From CAIODY01 sp046051225 (GTDB taxonomy: Bacteria > Bacteroidota > Bacteroidia > Chitinophagales > CAIODY01), in contig JBJOOR010000011.1 in assembly GCA_046051225.1 (NCBI GenBank), positions 62,001 through 126,000 on the forward strand: a stretch of 64,000 nucleotides of DNA, given 5' to 3'. Positions 8,880 to 19,100 of this stretch are shown piece after piece. A program made the position numbers and the translations under genes. The number at the start of each line of letters is the position of its first letter. Positions within the stretch are counted from its first letter, which is position 1. A model generated the notes under the pieces. That model was not told the origin of the DNA and did not search any database. It saw nothing but the letters and a program-made list of their open reading frames with translations.

Positions 8880-10718
8880 TTATTCTACCGTTACACTTTT
8901 TGCTAAATTACGTGGCTGATCTACATTGCAGCCTCTCATCACCGCAATATGATAAGCTAATAACTGCAGTGGAATACTTGATAATAATGGCGAAAATGGT
9001 TCTTCGGTACTTGGCACTTCAATATAAAATTCGCTTAACTTTTTTATTATTTCATCACCCTTTTCTACTATGCCAATAACTCTGCCTTTACGAGCTTTTA
9101 CTTCTTGAATATTGCTTACTATTTTTTCATAAGCACTTTGGTTATTACATAAAAACACAACAGGCATATTTTCATCAATCAATGCAATAGGTCCGTGTTT
9201 CATTTCGGCCGCAGGATAGCCTTCGGCATGTATGTAACTAATTTCTTTTAATTTCAATGCACCCTCTAATGCTACCGGAAAATTATAGCCTCTACCTAAA
9301 TATAGAAAATTAGGAATATCTTTAAATTCATAAGCAATGCGTTCAATTTCTTTATCCATTTGCAATACTTCATTCACTTTATCTGGTATCAGTTCCAACT
9401 CGTTTAATAGTTGATGAAATCTTGATTCAGAAATTGTTCCTTTGCTATGCGCTACTTGCAAAGCCATTAATGTTAAAATCATTACTTGGCTTGTAAATGC
9501 TTTGGTAGATGCTACACCAATTTCAGGACCAGCATGGGTATATGCTCCTGCATGCGATGCCCTTGGAATACTGCTACCAATTACATTACACACACCAAAA
9601 ATAGTAGCGCCTTTTGATTTTGCCATTTCAATGGCAGCTAAAGTATCAGCCGTTTCGCCCGATTGAGAGATGGCTATTACCACATCCTTTTCAGTAATAA
9701 TTGGATTACGATAACGAAATTCGCTGGCATATTCAACCTCAACAGGAATACGAGCTAAATCTTCAAATAAATATTCGGCTACTAAGCCAGCATGCCAGCT
9801 AGTACCGCAGGCTACAATGATTATTCTATCAGCATTTATAAATTTGTGTTCATACTCTACCATGCCACCCAATTTCACAATCCCTTTTCCTGCATGTACT
9901 CTCCCCCTCATCGTATCACGAATAGAACGAGGCTGTTCATAAATTTCTTTCAACATAAAATGCTCGTAGCCACCTTTTTCAAGCATTTCTAATTTCAATT
10001 CAAGCTTTTGTATATAAGGCGTTTTAACTTGGTTCTTAATAGTTTTAATAGAAAGTTCGCCCGATAAATTTACTACTGCTATCTCTTCATCATCCATGTA
10101 AATTACATTTTTAGTATATTCTACAATAGGTGTAGCATCGCTAGCAATAAAAAATTCTTTATCGCCAATACCAATTACCATTGGGCTTCCTTTTCTAGCA
10201 CATATTAATTTATCAGGTTCGTTTTTAGCCGCAATAACAATGGCATAAGCGCCATGCACTTCCGATAAAGCTTCTCTAACGGCATCTTCTAAACTTATAC
10301 TTTCATTTTCCTGAATATCTTCAATTAAATGAATTAATACTTCCGTATCTGTGTCGCTGATAAACACATGCCCACGGCTTTGCATTTCGGCTTTTAAAGG
10401 TGCATAGTTTTCAATAATGCCATTATGAATAATGGCTAAATTGCCACTACCACTATAATGAGGGTGTGCGTTTATATCATTTGGTTCGCCATGTGTAGCC
10501 CATCTGGTATGCCCTATTCCAATTGAGCCAGTTATATCTTTACCAATGGTATGATTTTCTAAGTCGCTAACCTTGCCCATGCACTTAAAGGTTTTTAAAT
10601 CGCCGTTGAGCAATGCTACACCAGCGCTATCATAACCTCTGTATTCTAATCTTTTTAATCCTTTGATTAAAATGGGGTAAGCTTCTCGTTTACCAATGTA
10701 TCCTACTATTCCACACAT
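8880..10718 (-). CDS. glmS: Glutamine-fructose-6-phosphate aminotransferase (isomerizing)
   Basis: 612-residue cytoplasmic enzyme making glucosamine-6-phosphate from fructose-6-phosphate and glutamine, the first step to UDP-GlcNAc for peptidoglycan and LPS. The N-terminal MCGIVGYIG carries the nucleophile Cys2 of the Ntn glutaminase domain, followed by HTRWATHG and NGIIEN motifs. Two SIS sugar-isomerase domains follow, with CGTSWHAG, SQSGETADT, EGALKLKEISYIHAEGYPA and the C-terminal NLAKSVTVE. The length matches the family. It begins six bases after the DUF4270 gene stop, so it is likely the last gene of that minus-strand operon. No glmS-ribozyme-like leader is possible in such a short gap. 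Confidence 0.98.
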   Translation of the reverse strand: MCGIVGYIGKREAYPILIKGLKRLEYRGYDSAGVALLNGDLKTFKCMGKVSDLENHTIGKDITGSIGIGHTRWATHGEPNDINAHPHYSGSGNLAIIHNGIIENYAPLKAEMQSRGHVFISDTDTEVLIHLIEDIQENESISLEDAVREALSEVHGAYAIVIAAKNEPDKLICARKGSPMVIGIGDKEFFIASDATPIVEYTKNVIYMDDEEIAVVNLSGELSIKTIKNQVKTPYIQKLELKLEMLEKGGYEHFMLKEIYEQPRSIRDTMRGRVHAGKGIVKLGGMVEYEHKFINADRIIIVACGTSWHAGLVAEYLFEDLARIPVEVEYASEFRYRNPIITEKDVVIAISQSGETADTLAAIEMAKSKGATIFGVCNVIGSSIPRASHAGAYTHAGPEIGVASTKAFTSQVMILTLMALQVAHSKGTISESRFHQLLNELELIPDKVNEVLQMDKEIERIAYEFKDIPNFLYLGRGYNFPVALEGALKLKEISYIHAEGYPAAEMKHGPIALIDENMPVVFLCNNQSAYEKIVSNIQEVKARKGRVIGIVEKGDEIIKKLSEFYIEVPSTEEPFSPLLSSIPLQLLAYHIAVMRGCNVDQPRNLAKSVTVE

Positions 10719-10724
10719 AATGAT

Positions 10725-12050
10725 TTAATGAATTTTAGTGAATAATATTTTTAATTTTATTTTATAACTAGATAAGTTATTACCTCCTAAGACAACTTGA
10801 GCAGGTCGTTCCGCTGCATTATAGGCTTCAATATAAAAACCATCGTTGGTATAAATACCTCTTTCAAGTTTTTGTAAATATCTAGCTATATTAAATGTGT
10901 ATTTTCCGTTAGTATAAATACCACCATAATAATTGGCACTAGATAAAGTGCTTATTGGTGAACCTTCGGTTACATCTTCTAACGAAATTTCTTTTCCATC
11001 GGCAGCATTAATTCTGGTAAGCAATAAATTGCCAGGTGCTTTAAATAAACTAGTTGAGGTAGCATCTACATTTTCAAAAGTTATTTCAGCTTTATTGATA
11101 ATTGTATTTTTTAAGGCAGATAAGCCTGGTATAAATATTTTGCTTCGTACACCAGCAATACCACTTACATATATCGAATCTTGATTGGTATTGGCTTGAA
11201 TTACTTGTTGCACTTTGCTTCCATTATAATCATGTGCAAAATGATTAACCGTTCCGGCAGCATTGATTGGGAATAATATTTTTTGCGAATCGGCTGTAGG
11301 CGTATGATAATAAACCATCAAGCCCGAGTGTTCGGCATCAGTAGGCGATAATTGAAGCAACCCATTTGCATTGGTAGCTGTATTATTAAGATATACACCA
11401 TTCAAATAATTATGAAAACTAGTATTATCATAAAACGAACCAGTGGTAGAGCCATTTTGCGATATTAAATCGGCAATAAAAGCTGTGTTGGAAACAGGAA
11501 TTTTTAATAGCGGTTGAATCGTTTTACCATATTCTTTTGCACTATCAATTACTGAAAAAGTAACGTTGGCTTTAGAACCAATGTTGGTACTACTTAATGC
11601 AAATGTTTTATTAGAATAATAGATGGTAGATTCAGCAATTTTATTACTTGATGCTGCATCTACTAATGTCATTGATAAATTAAGTGGATTAGTAATTTCG
11701 GCATAAGTACCTCTATACGGAAACATCACAAAAATAGAATCTACCACTGTACCCGTTTCAAATGCAAACTGACTAGCTGGTAAATTAAATTGAACATACA
11801 AATTAGCATCGGTTTTGCCAAAAGTGGCATTGTTGCTAATAGTTCCAACCGTTAAAGTTTGAAGATTATTGGCAACCACCGAATCGTGGTATACATTTTT
11901 ACAGATTACAGTAAATGTATCTGTTACATTACCATTCAGATAATCGCCATTGGGTTGCAGATTATTTACTAAATAAGGATTAGTATTACAAGCTGCAAAG
12001 CCAAATACAATTAAAAATAAGGCTATATTAAATCGTTTTTTTGTAAGCAT
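10725..12050 (-). CDS. DUF4270 domain lipoprotein
   Basis: 441-residue predicted lipoprotein. The signal peptide ends in a lipobox with Cys21 (FGFAAC). The mature protein opens with NTNPYLVNNLQPNGDYLNG and continues with VDSIFVMFPYRG, the pattern of the DUF4270 family found in Bacteroidota. The body is Asn/Thr/Ser-rich beta sequence. The function is unknown; a cell-envelope role is suggested by the lipid anchor and by its recurrent position between a GT5-like synthase gene and glmS. It precedes glmS by six bases and follows the synthase gene by about 70, so all three are probably cotranscribed. Confidence 0.85.
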   Translation of the reverse strand: MLTKKRFNIALFLIVFGFAACNTNPYLVNNLQPNGDYLNGNVTDTFTVICKNVYHDSVVANNLQTLTVGTISNNATFGKTDANLYVQFNLPASQFAFETGTVVDSIFVMFPYRGTYAEITNPLNLSMTLVDAASSNKIAESTIYYSNKTFALSSTNIGSKANVTFSVIDSAKEYGKTIQPLLKIPVSNTAFIADLISQNGSTTGSFYDNTSFHNYLNGVYLNNTATNANGLLQLSPTDAEHSGLMVYYHTPTADSQKILFPINAAGTVNHFAHDYNGSKVQQVIQANTNQDSIYVSGIAGVRSKIFIPGLSALKNTIINKAEITFENVDATSTSLFKAPGNLLLTRINAADGKEISLEDVTEGSPISTLSSANYYGGIYTNGKYTFNIARYLQKLERGIYTNDGFYIEAYNAAERPAQVVLGGNNLSSYKIKLKILFTKIH

Positions 12051-12122
12051 AATTATTGTTGAAACAAATTAGTAGTTGATGTTTTATAAAAGTTTAGCTG
12101 TACTAACTTGTTAATTCATGTT

Positions 12123-12935
12123 TTATTTTCCGCTCAATAATTTTTTATAAAACTTAACGTATTCATCAATATACTCATCTTCGGGATTGTAAGCTAATGT
12201 GGGCTTCTTTTTAGCTTTAATTAAGTCTAATGAAGCCTTTTCGGTATTTTCATCACCTAATATAATACCATCAGCATATTGTATTGCTCCTTCCATCAAG
12301 GCTTGATGCGTAGCTTTTTTATAGGGTTCAAATTCTTTATTGGTAATTGTTTCGCCCATGCCCAATGGCGCAAAATTTTTATTCAATGTTTCTTTAAAGT
12401 CATTTTGATATAAAGAATAAATAATTTTCGATTTTAAAAAAACAGGTTCTTTTTTATAGGCTGTTTTCATATACAATGGTATTAAGCTTGTCATCCAACC
12501 ATGGCAATGAACCACATCTGGCGGCCAAGCAAATTTTTTAACTATCTCCATTGCGCCTTTGCAAAAAAACACCATTCGTTCGGCATTATCGGGATGAAAT
12601 TTTTCTTTTTCATCGTACACATCTGTTTTACGTTTAAAAAACTCATCATTATCTAAAAAATATACTTGTATCCTTACACCTGGCATACTAGCTACTTTTA
12701 TGATTAATGGCATATCATCATCGCCCATAATGATGTTGATACCACTTAATCTTACTACTTCGTGTAGTTTGTGGCGGCGCTCATTAATATTGCCAAATCG
12801 TGGCATCAATATTCTTAACTCCGCTCCTTCATTTAATAAATGTTTGGGTAAAGCATTGCATATTCTGCCCATATTGCTATACTCCAAATAAGGATTAATT
12901 TCGTTCGAGATAATCAAAATCCGTTTCTTCATCAT
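12123..12935 (-). CDS. Glycogen/starch synthase-like protein (GT5 N-terminal domain only)
   Basis: 270-residue protein corresponding to the N-terminal catalytic domain of GT5 glycogen synthases. Seen are ILIISNEINPYLEYSNMGRI, a variant of the usual KxGGL-type ADP-glucose region, then LRILMPRFGNINERRHKLHE, and VVHCHGWMTSLIPLYMKT, which aligns with the family's HDWQ region. The C-terminal GT-B half is absent. Standalone N-domains of this size, placed next to DUF4270, glmS and panC, are common in Bacteroidota, so this is probably a normal family form and not a truncation. Glycogen synthesis by such a half enzyme is doubtful. It is divergent from panC. Confidence 0.8.
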   Translation of the reverse strand: MMKKRILIISNEINPYLEYSNMGRICNALPKHLLNEGAELRILMPRFGNINERRHKLHEVVRLSGINIIMGDDDMPLIIKVASMPGVRIQVYFLDNDEFFKRKTDVYDEKEKFHPDNAERMVFFCKGAMEIVKKFAWPPDVVHCHGWMTSLIPLYMKTAYKKEPVFLKSKIIYSLYQNDFKETLNKNFAPLGMGETITNKEFEPYKKATHQALMEGAIQYADGIILGDENTEKASLDLIKAKKKPTLAYNPEDEYIDEYVKFYKKLLSGK

Positions 12936-13100
12936 AAGCCTTTCAGATTAATTAGTGGTAAAAAAATAAACTACTGTTTTATTTTATTGAACTATTTGTT
13001 TTTTAATTTCTATAGTTTTTTAAAAAGGAGTGCAAAAATAATAAAAAAAAATTGCAAACTTCACAACAAAATTTAATAAAGGGTTTCCACATTCAAATTT

Positions 13101-13940
13101 ATGATTATTGTAAGAACAAATTTAGAGCTGCATAATACCATCAATGCTATTAAATTGGCTAATAAAACTATTGGCTTTGTGCCTACAATGGGTGCATTGC
13201 ATCAGGGGCATATTAGTTTAATTGAAATGGCAAAACAGCAATGCGATGTAAGTATTTGCAGTATTTTTGTAAATCCTACCCAATTTAATGATACTAAAGA
13301 TTTAGAAAAATATCCAAGAACTGAAGAAGCCGATACCACACTTTTAATAAAAGCTGAATGCGATATATTGTACATGCCATCAGTTGAAGATATTTATCCT
13401 GATGATTGGATTTGCCCCCAATTTGATTTTGGCAATTTAGATAAAGTAATGGAAGGGGCACATCGGCCTGGGCATTTTAAAGGCATGAGTCAAGTGGTTC
13501 ATAGACTTTTGTATTTAGTACAACCTAATAAACTTTTTATGGGGCAAAAAGATTTTCAACAATTAACTATTGTAAAACGAATGTTGGAAATATTAAATTG
13601 GAAAATAGAATTAATAAATTGCCCAATAATAAGAGAATTAGATGGATTGGCTATGAGCAGCCGCAATGTACGATTAAATGGCAGCGAACGAGCATCGGCA
13701 CGTTCAATATCAAAGGTATTAATGCATTTGAATAAAAATCAATTTGCATCGGCTAAAGATTATTGCCAATGGGCTGTATATCAACTTAATTTAGAAGAAT
13801 TTATAACAGCCGAATATGTTGAGATTGTAGATGTAAACACACTTCAACCCATTGTCGATTGGCATCAGCAGCAACAATTAGTGTGTTGTATAGCAGCCAA
13901 AGTGGGCGATGTAAGATTGATTGATAACAGAATATTTTAA
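13101..13940 (+). CDS. panC: Pantothenate synthetase (pantoate-beta-alanine ligase)
   Basis: 279-residue cytoplasmic enzyme that condenses pantoate with beta-alanine using ATP, the last step of pantothenate (coenzyme A precursor) synthesis. Seen are PTMGALHQGHISLI with the HxGH nucleotide motif at residues 34-37, SIFVNPTQF, GAHRPGHFKGMSQVVHRLL, GQKDFQQL and the KMSKS-like loop MSSRNVRL. The length is standard. It is transcribed away from the GT5-like gene. The usual Bacteroidota partner panD (aspartate 1-decarboxylase) is not next to it in this window. Confidence 0.97.
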   Translation: MIIVRTNLELHNTINAIKLANKTIGFVPTMGALHQGHISLIEMAKQQCDVSICSIFVNPTQFNDTKDLEKYPRTEEADTTLLIKAECDILYMPSVEDIYPDDWICPQFDFGNLDKVMEGAHRPGHFKGMSQVVHRLLYLVQPNKLFMGQKDFQQLTIVKRMLEILNWKIELINCPIIRELDGLAMSSRNVRLNGSERASARSISKVLMHLNKNQFASAKDYCQWAVYQLNLEEFITAEYVEIVDVNTLQPIVDWHQQQQLVCCIAAKVGDVRLIDNRIF

Positions 13941-14010
13941 GTTGATACACTGCAATAAGACGCTATTTATTCTATCCAACTTTCTTTTAAAAAAGTTAAT
14001 TCAAATTAAT

Positions 14011-14018
14011 TTACTTTG
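14011..14018 (+). promoter_or_regulatory. Promoter -7-like box for the serine hydrolase gene
   Basis: TTACTTTG matches TAnnTTTG at seven of eight positions and lies 19 bases before the ATG at 14038. Confidence 0.45.
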
Positions 14019-14037
14019 CAGCAAAGATTAATATTAA

Positions 14038-15462
14038 ATGAAAGCGGCTTTATACAAAGGAAAATTCTGCATAATTGGATTGCTGCTTTTATATACCCAC
14101 ATTGCCCATGCGCAAATGCAGCGAATTACCAACGATGATTTTATAATTAATATATTAAAACCACAGCCCGATTGGTTTCAACAAATTTTATACAATCAGC
14201 AAGAATACCAAGTTCAAATTATTTATACCCAAATAAATAGAGATAGCAGCAACAAGGCTCATTTTACCACTTATGGTTTTCAGGCTGATGAATTTTATTT
14301 TTACCCTGCCAGTTGGATGAAACTACCATTATCTGCATTTGCTTTAGAAAAACTAAATGAAATAAAAGTAGATAAAAATAATATTATGAAAATTGAACCC
14401 TTGTTTGGCAATCATAACAATGAATATAATGATGTAAAATTATTTCAACCACAAAGCATAGGGCAGATGATAAAAGAAGCGCTTGTAGTTAGCAATAATG
14501 CTGCTTTTAATCCATTGTACGATTTTGTAACGCAGCAACGAGCCAATAAAAGATTAAATGAAATTGGATTAAAAAAAGCAGTATTCTGCAATCGATTTTC
14601 TATTAGCGATAAATCGGAACATAGGCATAGCAATTTTTTAGAAATTAGAAATAAAACCAACGAACAATCTGTTTTATACAGTCAAATTCAAACCTATAAC
14701 CCTATTCAGCCATTTTGTAGTTTTAAAAATACTGAATTTGGCGAACAGCATTTTGAAAAAGGTAAACTAGTAGATGGGCCAAAGAATTTTTATTACAATA
14801 ATTACATTCCATTAAGCGAAATGAATGAATTTATGAAACGATTTTTCTTTCCAAAAGAAACATTTACCACTTGGAATTTAACCAAAGATGATTTTGTTTT
14901 TTTAAAACGAAATATGGCTATGCTACCCCGATTAAATAGTAATCCATCGTATGATGAAGAGCAATATACAGATGCCTTTATGAAATATTTTTTGATAGGC
15001 GCATCAAAAGATAGGCTGCCAGCCAACATTAGAATATTTAATAAACTAGGACAATATTTTGGTTGGACATGTGATGCAGCCTATATCGTAGATTATTCTT
15101 CGGGAGTTGAATTTTTTCTTTCGGCTGTGATTTATACCAATAGCAAACATATTGTAGCTGATAATGATGAGGAATATAAAAATATTGCTGCTCCATTTAT
15201 GGCTCAATTAGGCAAAGCTTTTTATGAATACGAATTAAAACGAAAACGAACTGTAACACCACATATTGATTATATTGGATACACAAATTTAGATGAAGAG
15301 CCTAAACCAAAAATTGGTAAATTAAAAAAGGAAACCACAAAAGCAGGCGCAAAGAAAATGGCACAAAAAAATAGTATCAATCATCATAAAAAGAAAACCA
15401 CAAAAAAAACTGTTAGCAAAATAAACAATCAAAAACTATCAACCCCACAAAACAAAAAATGA
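14038..15462 (+). CDS. Serine hydrolase, class A beta-lactamase-like fold, with Lys-rich tail
   Basis: 474-residue secreted protein; the signal peptide ends at about AHA-QM. The motif YPASWMKLP places an SxxK pair at Ser92 and Lys95, and SNNAAFNPLYDFV resembles the SxN motif of class A beta-lactamases. The third KTG-type motif is not clear; NKLGQYFGWTCDAAYIVDY is the best candidate. Such penicillin-recognising enzymes may act on peptidoglycan or beta-lactams, but the substrate here is unknown. After about residue 425 comes an unusual Lys/Asn/Thr-rich tail with several KK pairs, possibly binding the cell envelope or nucleic acid. It shares ATGA with the next gene, indicating translational coupling. 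Confidence 0.75.
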   Translation: MKAALYKGKFCIIGLLLLYTHIAHAQMQRITNDDFIINILKPQPDWFQQILYNQQEYQVQIIYTQINRDSSNKAHFTTYGFQADEFYFYPASWMKLPLSAFALEKLNEIKVDKNNIMKIEPLFGNHNNEYNDVKLFQPQSIGQMIKEALVVSNNAAFNPLYDFVTQQRANKRLNEIGLKKAVFCNRFSISDKSEHRHSNFLEIRNKTNEQSVLYSQIQTYNPIQPFCSFKNTEFGEQHFEKGKLVDGPKNFYYNNYIPLSEMNEFMKRFFFPKETFTTWNLTKDDFVFLKRNMAMLPRLNSNPSYDEEQYTDAFMKYFLIGASKDRLPANIRIFNKLGQYFGWTCDAAYIVDYSSGVEFFLSAVIYTNSKHIVADNDEEYKNIAAPFMAQLGKAFYEYELKRKRTVTPHIDYIGYTNLDEEPKPKIGKLKKETTKAGAKKMAQKNSINHHKKKTTKKTVSKINNQKLSTPQNKK

Positions 15463-15785
15463 TACTGTATAATGTAACTGTAAAAATAGAACCTACTATT
15501 GAACACCAATGGCTAATGTGGATGCAACAAACACATGTACCTGATGTAATGAATACTGGGTTTTTCGATTCGTTTCGAATTTGTAAATTAGATGCAATAG
15601 ATGAAAACGAAAACGAGCCTACTTATGTATTTCAATACACATGCAGTAGCCGTGAAAAACTAAATACCTATTTTGAGCTTCATGCACCTAAATTACGAAA
15701 TGATGTAGTTGATACATTTGGAGATAAATTTTTTGCATTCCGAACTACCATGGAAGTATTAAACGAGGCAAAAAATAATATTTAG
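15459..15785 (+). CDS. DUF4286 family protein
   Basis: 108-residue cytoplasmic protein starting MILYNVTVKIEPTIEHQWLM, with YVFQYTCSSREKLNTYFELH and a final FGDKFFAFRTTMEVL. This is the DUF4286 pattern, a small ferredoxin-like alpha/beta fold found almost only in Bacteroidota. The function is unknown. It overlaps the serine hydrolase stop by four bases (ATGA), so the two are very likely coexpressed. Confidence 0.85.
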   Translation: MILYNVTVKIEPTIEHQWLMWMQQTHVPDVMNTGFFDSFRICKLDAIDENENEPTYVFQYTCSSREKLNTYFELHAPKLRNDVVDTFGDKFFAFRTTMEVLNEAKNNI

Positions 15786-15867
15786 AATTATTTTTGAAAA
15801 ACATTTGGAAAAAGTTAAAACTGCATATATCTTTACGTCAGTTTTCATAGTTTTAAATTTTAAGGTT

Positions 15868-15903
15868 AAAAAAGGGGGGCAACTAGATTGTTCCCTTTTT
15901 TTA
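15868..15903 (+). terminator. Rho-independent terminator after DUF4286 gene
   Basis: An A-tract and six Gs pair, with some G-T pairs, to GTTCCC plus a run of Ts. It is the first hairpin downstream of the serine hydrolase/DUF4286 pair. Confidence 0.6.
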
Positions 15904-15948
15904 TTTAAATAACTTCTAACTTCACTAATAAAAATCATTTTGCTATAC

Positions 15949-15989
15949 CTAAAAAGAGCCAATTCAAATGATGAATTGGCTCTTTTTAG
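15949..15989. terminator. Perfect 18-bp-stem hairpin, bidirectional terminator-like
   Basis: CTAAAAAGAGCCAATTCA pairs without mismatch to its complement across an AATGA loop. A and T runs are inside the stem. The stem is unusually long for a terminator. Confidence 0.65.
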
Positions 15990-16106
15990 TTGGAATTCCA
16001 CAATGCAAAAGTGAATAGCAGTAGGGCATATTCTTTTATTCAAAGAGGAATAACATTCATATAAAGCGGAAAATAAAATGGTGGGTTATATTATTTTCTT
16101 TCCAAT

Positions 16107-16147
16107 AAAAAAATCCCCTGTTGATTGCTCAGCAGGGGACTTTTTTT
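16107..16147 (-). terminator. Terminator of the giant repeat-protein gene
   Basis: CCCCTG and CAGGGG arms with flanking A7 and T7 tracts lie 28 bases beyond the stop codon of the minus-strand gene. Confidence 0.75.
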
Positions 16148-16174
16148 ATTGCATTTACAATTAACTATTATCTT

Positions 16175-19100
16175 CTAATTGGCAACAATCACTTGTTTAG
16201 TCATCCTCTTACCATCGGCATCAATTATCAGCAATAAATAAACACCATTTTTAGCCGGCGATATATCTATTTGATGTTTGTGATTATTATCATTTACGGG
16301 TTGGTTGTAAACTGTTTCGCCTAATACATTTATCAGCATAATTTTATTGATATTGATTTCGCTATTATTAATATCAATAGTAAATGCACCGTTGTTTGGA
16401 TTAGGATAAACGGTTATTGCATCGATTGCTAAACCAGAGGCTGAACCTGCCGAAGCGGCTGAAGCGTCCACCTCAGTAGAAGCATCGCCTTCGGTAACAG
16501 TAGCTATATTTCCCATTCTAAGAGGTGCTGTGCAACCTACGGTGGCAGTATAGGTTACGATTGAGGTATCGCTTGGTAAACCCCATACACCATTACAATA
16601 TTGAGGACGTACAAAAAATTTATAGGTACGTGTACCAAATGTACTGCCTACAAAGTTAATTGAAGTAGAAGTTACGTTTGGTATATAACCAAATACAGTA
16701 CTGCTACCTACCAAATAGTAATACAATTTGTATTGGGTAACGCCGCAAGCTGGCGATGTCCAACCTATATTTATGGTTTTGCAACCTAAGGTGGTGGCTA
16801 CTAAAGTAGTAATACGGTTGCACACAATTGGGCTTACGGTAATAGTTTGTGCTCCACAGAAATAACCATTCTTAGCATTGCTGCTGCAAATAGCTCTTAC
16901 ACTTACTTCATAAGTGCCAGAAGTGGCAGCGGTTATAGTTGTATTAGTGCCATTTATGTTTACATAAGTAATAGCAGATACGGTTGGGCTAATCATTCGG
17001 TAAGCTACTTGATAGCTTGGTTCGCTGCCGCTCCAGTTTACTATTATTTTACTGCCACATGAGTTAGTAAGAGCAAGCCCTGTAACTACGCTGTTGCATA
17101 AGTTTGTTGGCATATTATAAATAGTAGTAGCACCTGTTAAAAATGAACCACTGCATTTGCCTTTAGCATAATAACTATAAGCAGTGCCAGCAGATAAAGT
17201 GATAACGGCTATCTTATTTGCCCCTGTGCCAGTAACTTTAATTTTGTATAATGTGCCATAACCAATTTTGGTTACAAATAAACTATCAAGTGTAGAAAGC
17301 GGACTTGAAATATGGAAAGTGGCTATAGCACCGTTAAAGGTAATCGAAGATACTACTGGGGCATTGCAATATCCTTCATCTATTGTACCATTGCAATTGT
17401 TATCTATACCATCGTTAAGTTCAGTAGCACCGGGGTTAATCGCAGCGTTAGCATCATTACAATCAAGCCCCAACGTAGATTGGCTATAATTAGCACCCGG
17501 GTTGGTGCAAGCATTGGTCACACTACTGTGATAACCATCGCCATCGGCATCTAAATACCATGTAGTGGCTGGGGTTACTACCACATTTAAATTTACAATA
17601 CTATCACAACCTTTGTAGTTAGTACGTTTTAAAGTATCATTACCAGCAGCATTAAATGTTTTACCAAAATAAACAAAAGGTAATTGTGTACTACAAATAG
17701 TAGTGCTTTGTGAAGATGATGATGGCAAATTTACTTGCACATTTAAATTTACAATACTATCACAACCTTTGTAGTTAGTACGTTTTAAAGTATCATTACC
17801 AGCAGCATTAAATATTTTACCAAAATAAATATAAGGTAATTGTGTGCTACAAATAGTAGTGCTTTGAGTAGATGAATTAACTGTGCAAGGGCATAATAAT
17901 GTATCGCTTATAATTGTCCAACTTTTAGCAATTAAACTAGCACGGGCTGTTGCACCTGCACAATATTTTAATGGCGAAGCATCACCCAAATTTTTATTGG
18001 TATAGCCTGCGTTGTTCCATCTTATTAATATACTATCATAGGTAGCTTGCGAAATACCAGAGAGATTGAATATATTAGATAGCGTAGTTGCTGCCCCAAT
18101 ATTCCAACTACCTATGTTTTGATTAAAAGCTGTGCAACTCAAAAACATATTACTCATATCAGTTACAGCAGTGGTATTAAAGCTGCTTGGCAAGACTTGG
18201 TTAAAAGCGGCGCAATAAGAAAACATTTGACTCATGTTAGTTACAGCATTGGTATTAAAGCTACTTGGCAAGGCTTGGTTAAATGAACTACAAGCAGTAA
18301 ACATATTGTTCATAGTATTTACAGCACTGGTATTAAAGCTACTTGGCAAAGCTTGGTTAAAAGCGGCGCAATTATAAAACATATAACTCATATTAGTAAC
18401 CGCACTGGTATTAAAGTTACTTGGTAAGGCTTGGTTAAAAGCGGCGCAACCAAAAAACATATAACTCATATTAGTTACAGCACTGGTATTAAAGTTACTT
18501 GGCAAGGCTTGGTTATAAGCTGTGCAACCAGAAAACATATTATTCATATTAGTAACTGCACTGGTATTAAAGCTACTTGGCAAGGCTTGGTTATAAGCCG
18601 TGCAAGCCAAAAACATTTGACTCATATTAGTTACAGCACTGGTATTAAAGCTACTCGGCAAAGCTTGGTTATAAGAGGTACAATTTCTAAACATACTACT
18701 CATATTAGTAACCGCACTTGTATTAAAGCTACTTGGCAAAGCTTGGTTATAAGCTGAGCAACCATAAAACATACTACTCATACTAGTAACCGCACTAGTA
18801 TTAAAGCTACTTGGCAAGGCTTGGTTAAATGAACTACAAGCAGTAAACATATTGTTCATATTAGTTACAGCACTTGTATTAAAGCTACTTGGCAAAGCTT
18901 GATTATAACCTGTGCAACTTTGAAACATACTACCCATATCAGTAACCGAACTGGTATTAAAGCTACTTGGCAAAGCTTGGTTATAAGCTGTGCAACCTCT
19001 AAACATATAACTCATATTTGTTACCGAACTGGTATTAAAGCTACTTGGCAATGCTTGGTTATAAGCTGTGCAATTATAAAACATAGCACTCATGTTAGTA

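Larger units (their letters stand above)
15786..16174. other. 389-bp intergenic region with three terminator-type hairpins
   Basis: This region lies between converging genes. A promoter-like CATATATCTTTAC sits near 15823-15835, followed by a G-rich hairpin (15868-15903), a very long perfect hairpin (15949-15989) and the terminator of the minus-strand giant gene (16107-16147). A 94-codon minus-strand frame crosses these hairpins and looks spurious. A short noncoding RNA ending at one of the hairpins is possible but unproven. Confidence 0.4.

Noticed and set aside
10715..10730. Possible glmS ribozyme or riboswitch
   Set aside because: Only six bases separate the upstream stop and glmS start, so no leader RNA fold can fit.
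15759..16043. 94-codon minus-strand frame
   Set aside because: It overlaps the DUF4286 gene end and two terminator hairpins, and has no protein features.
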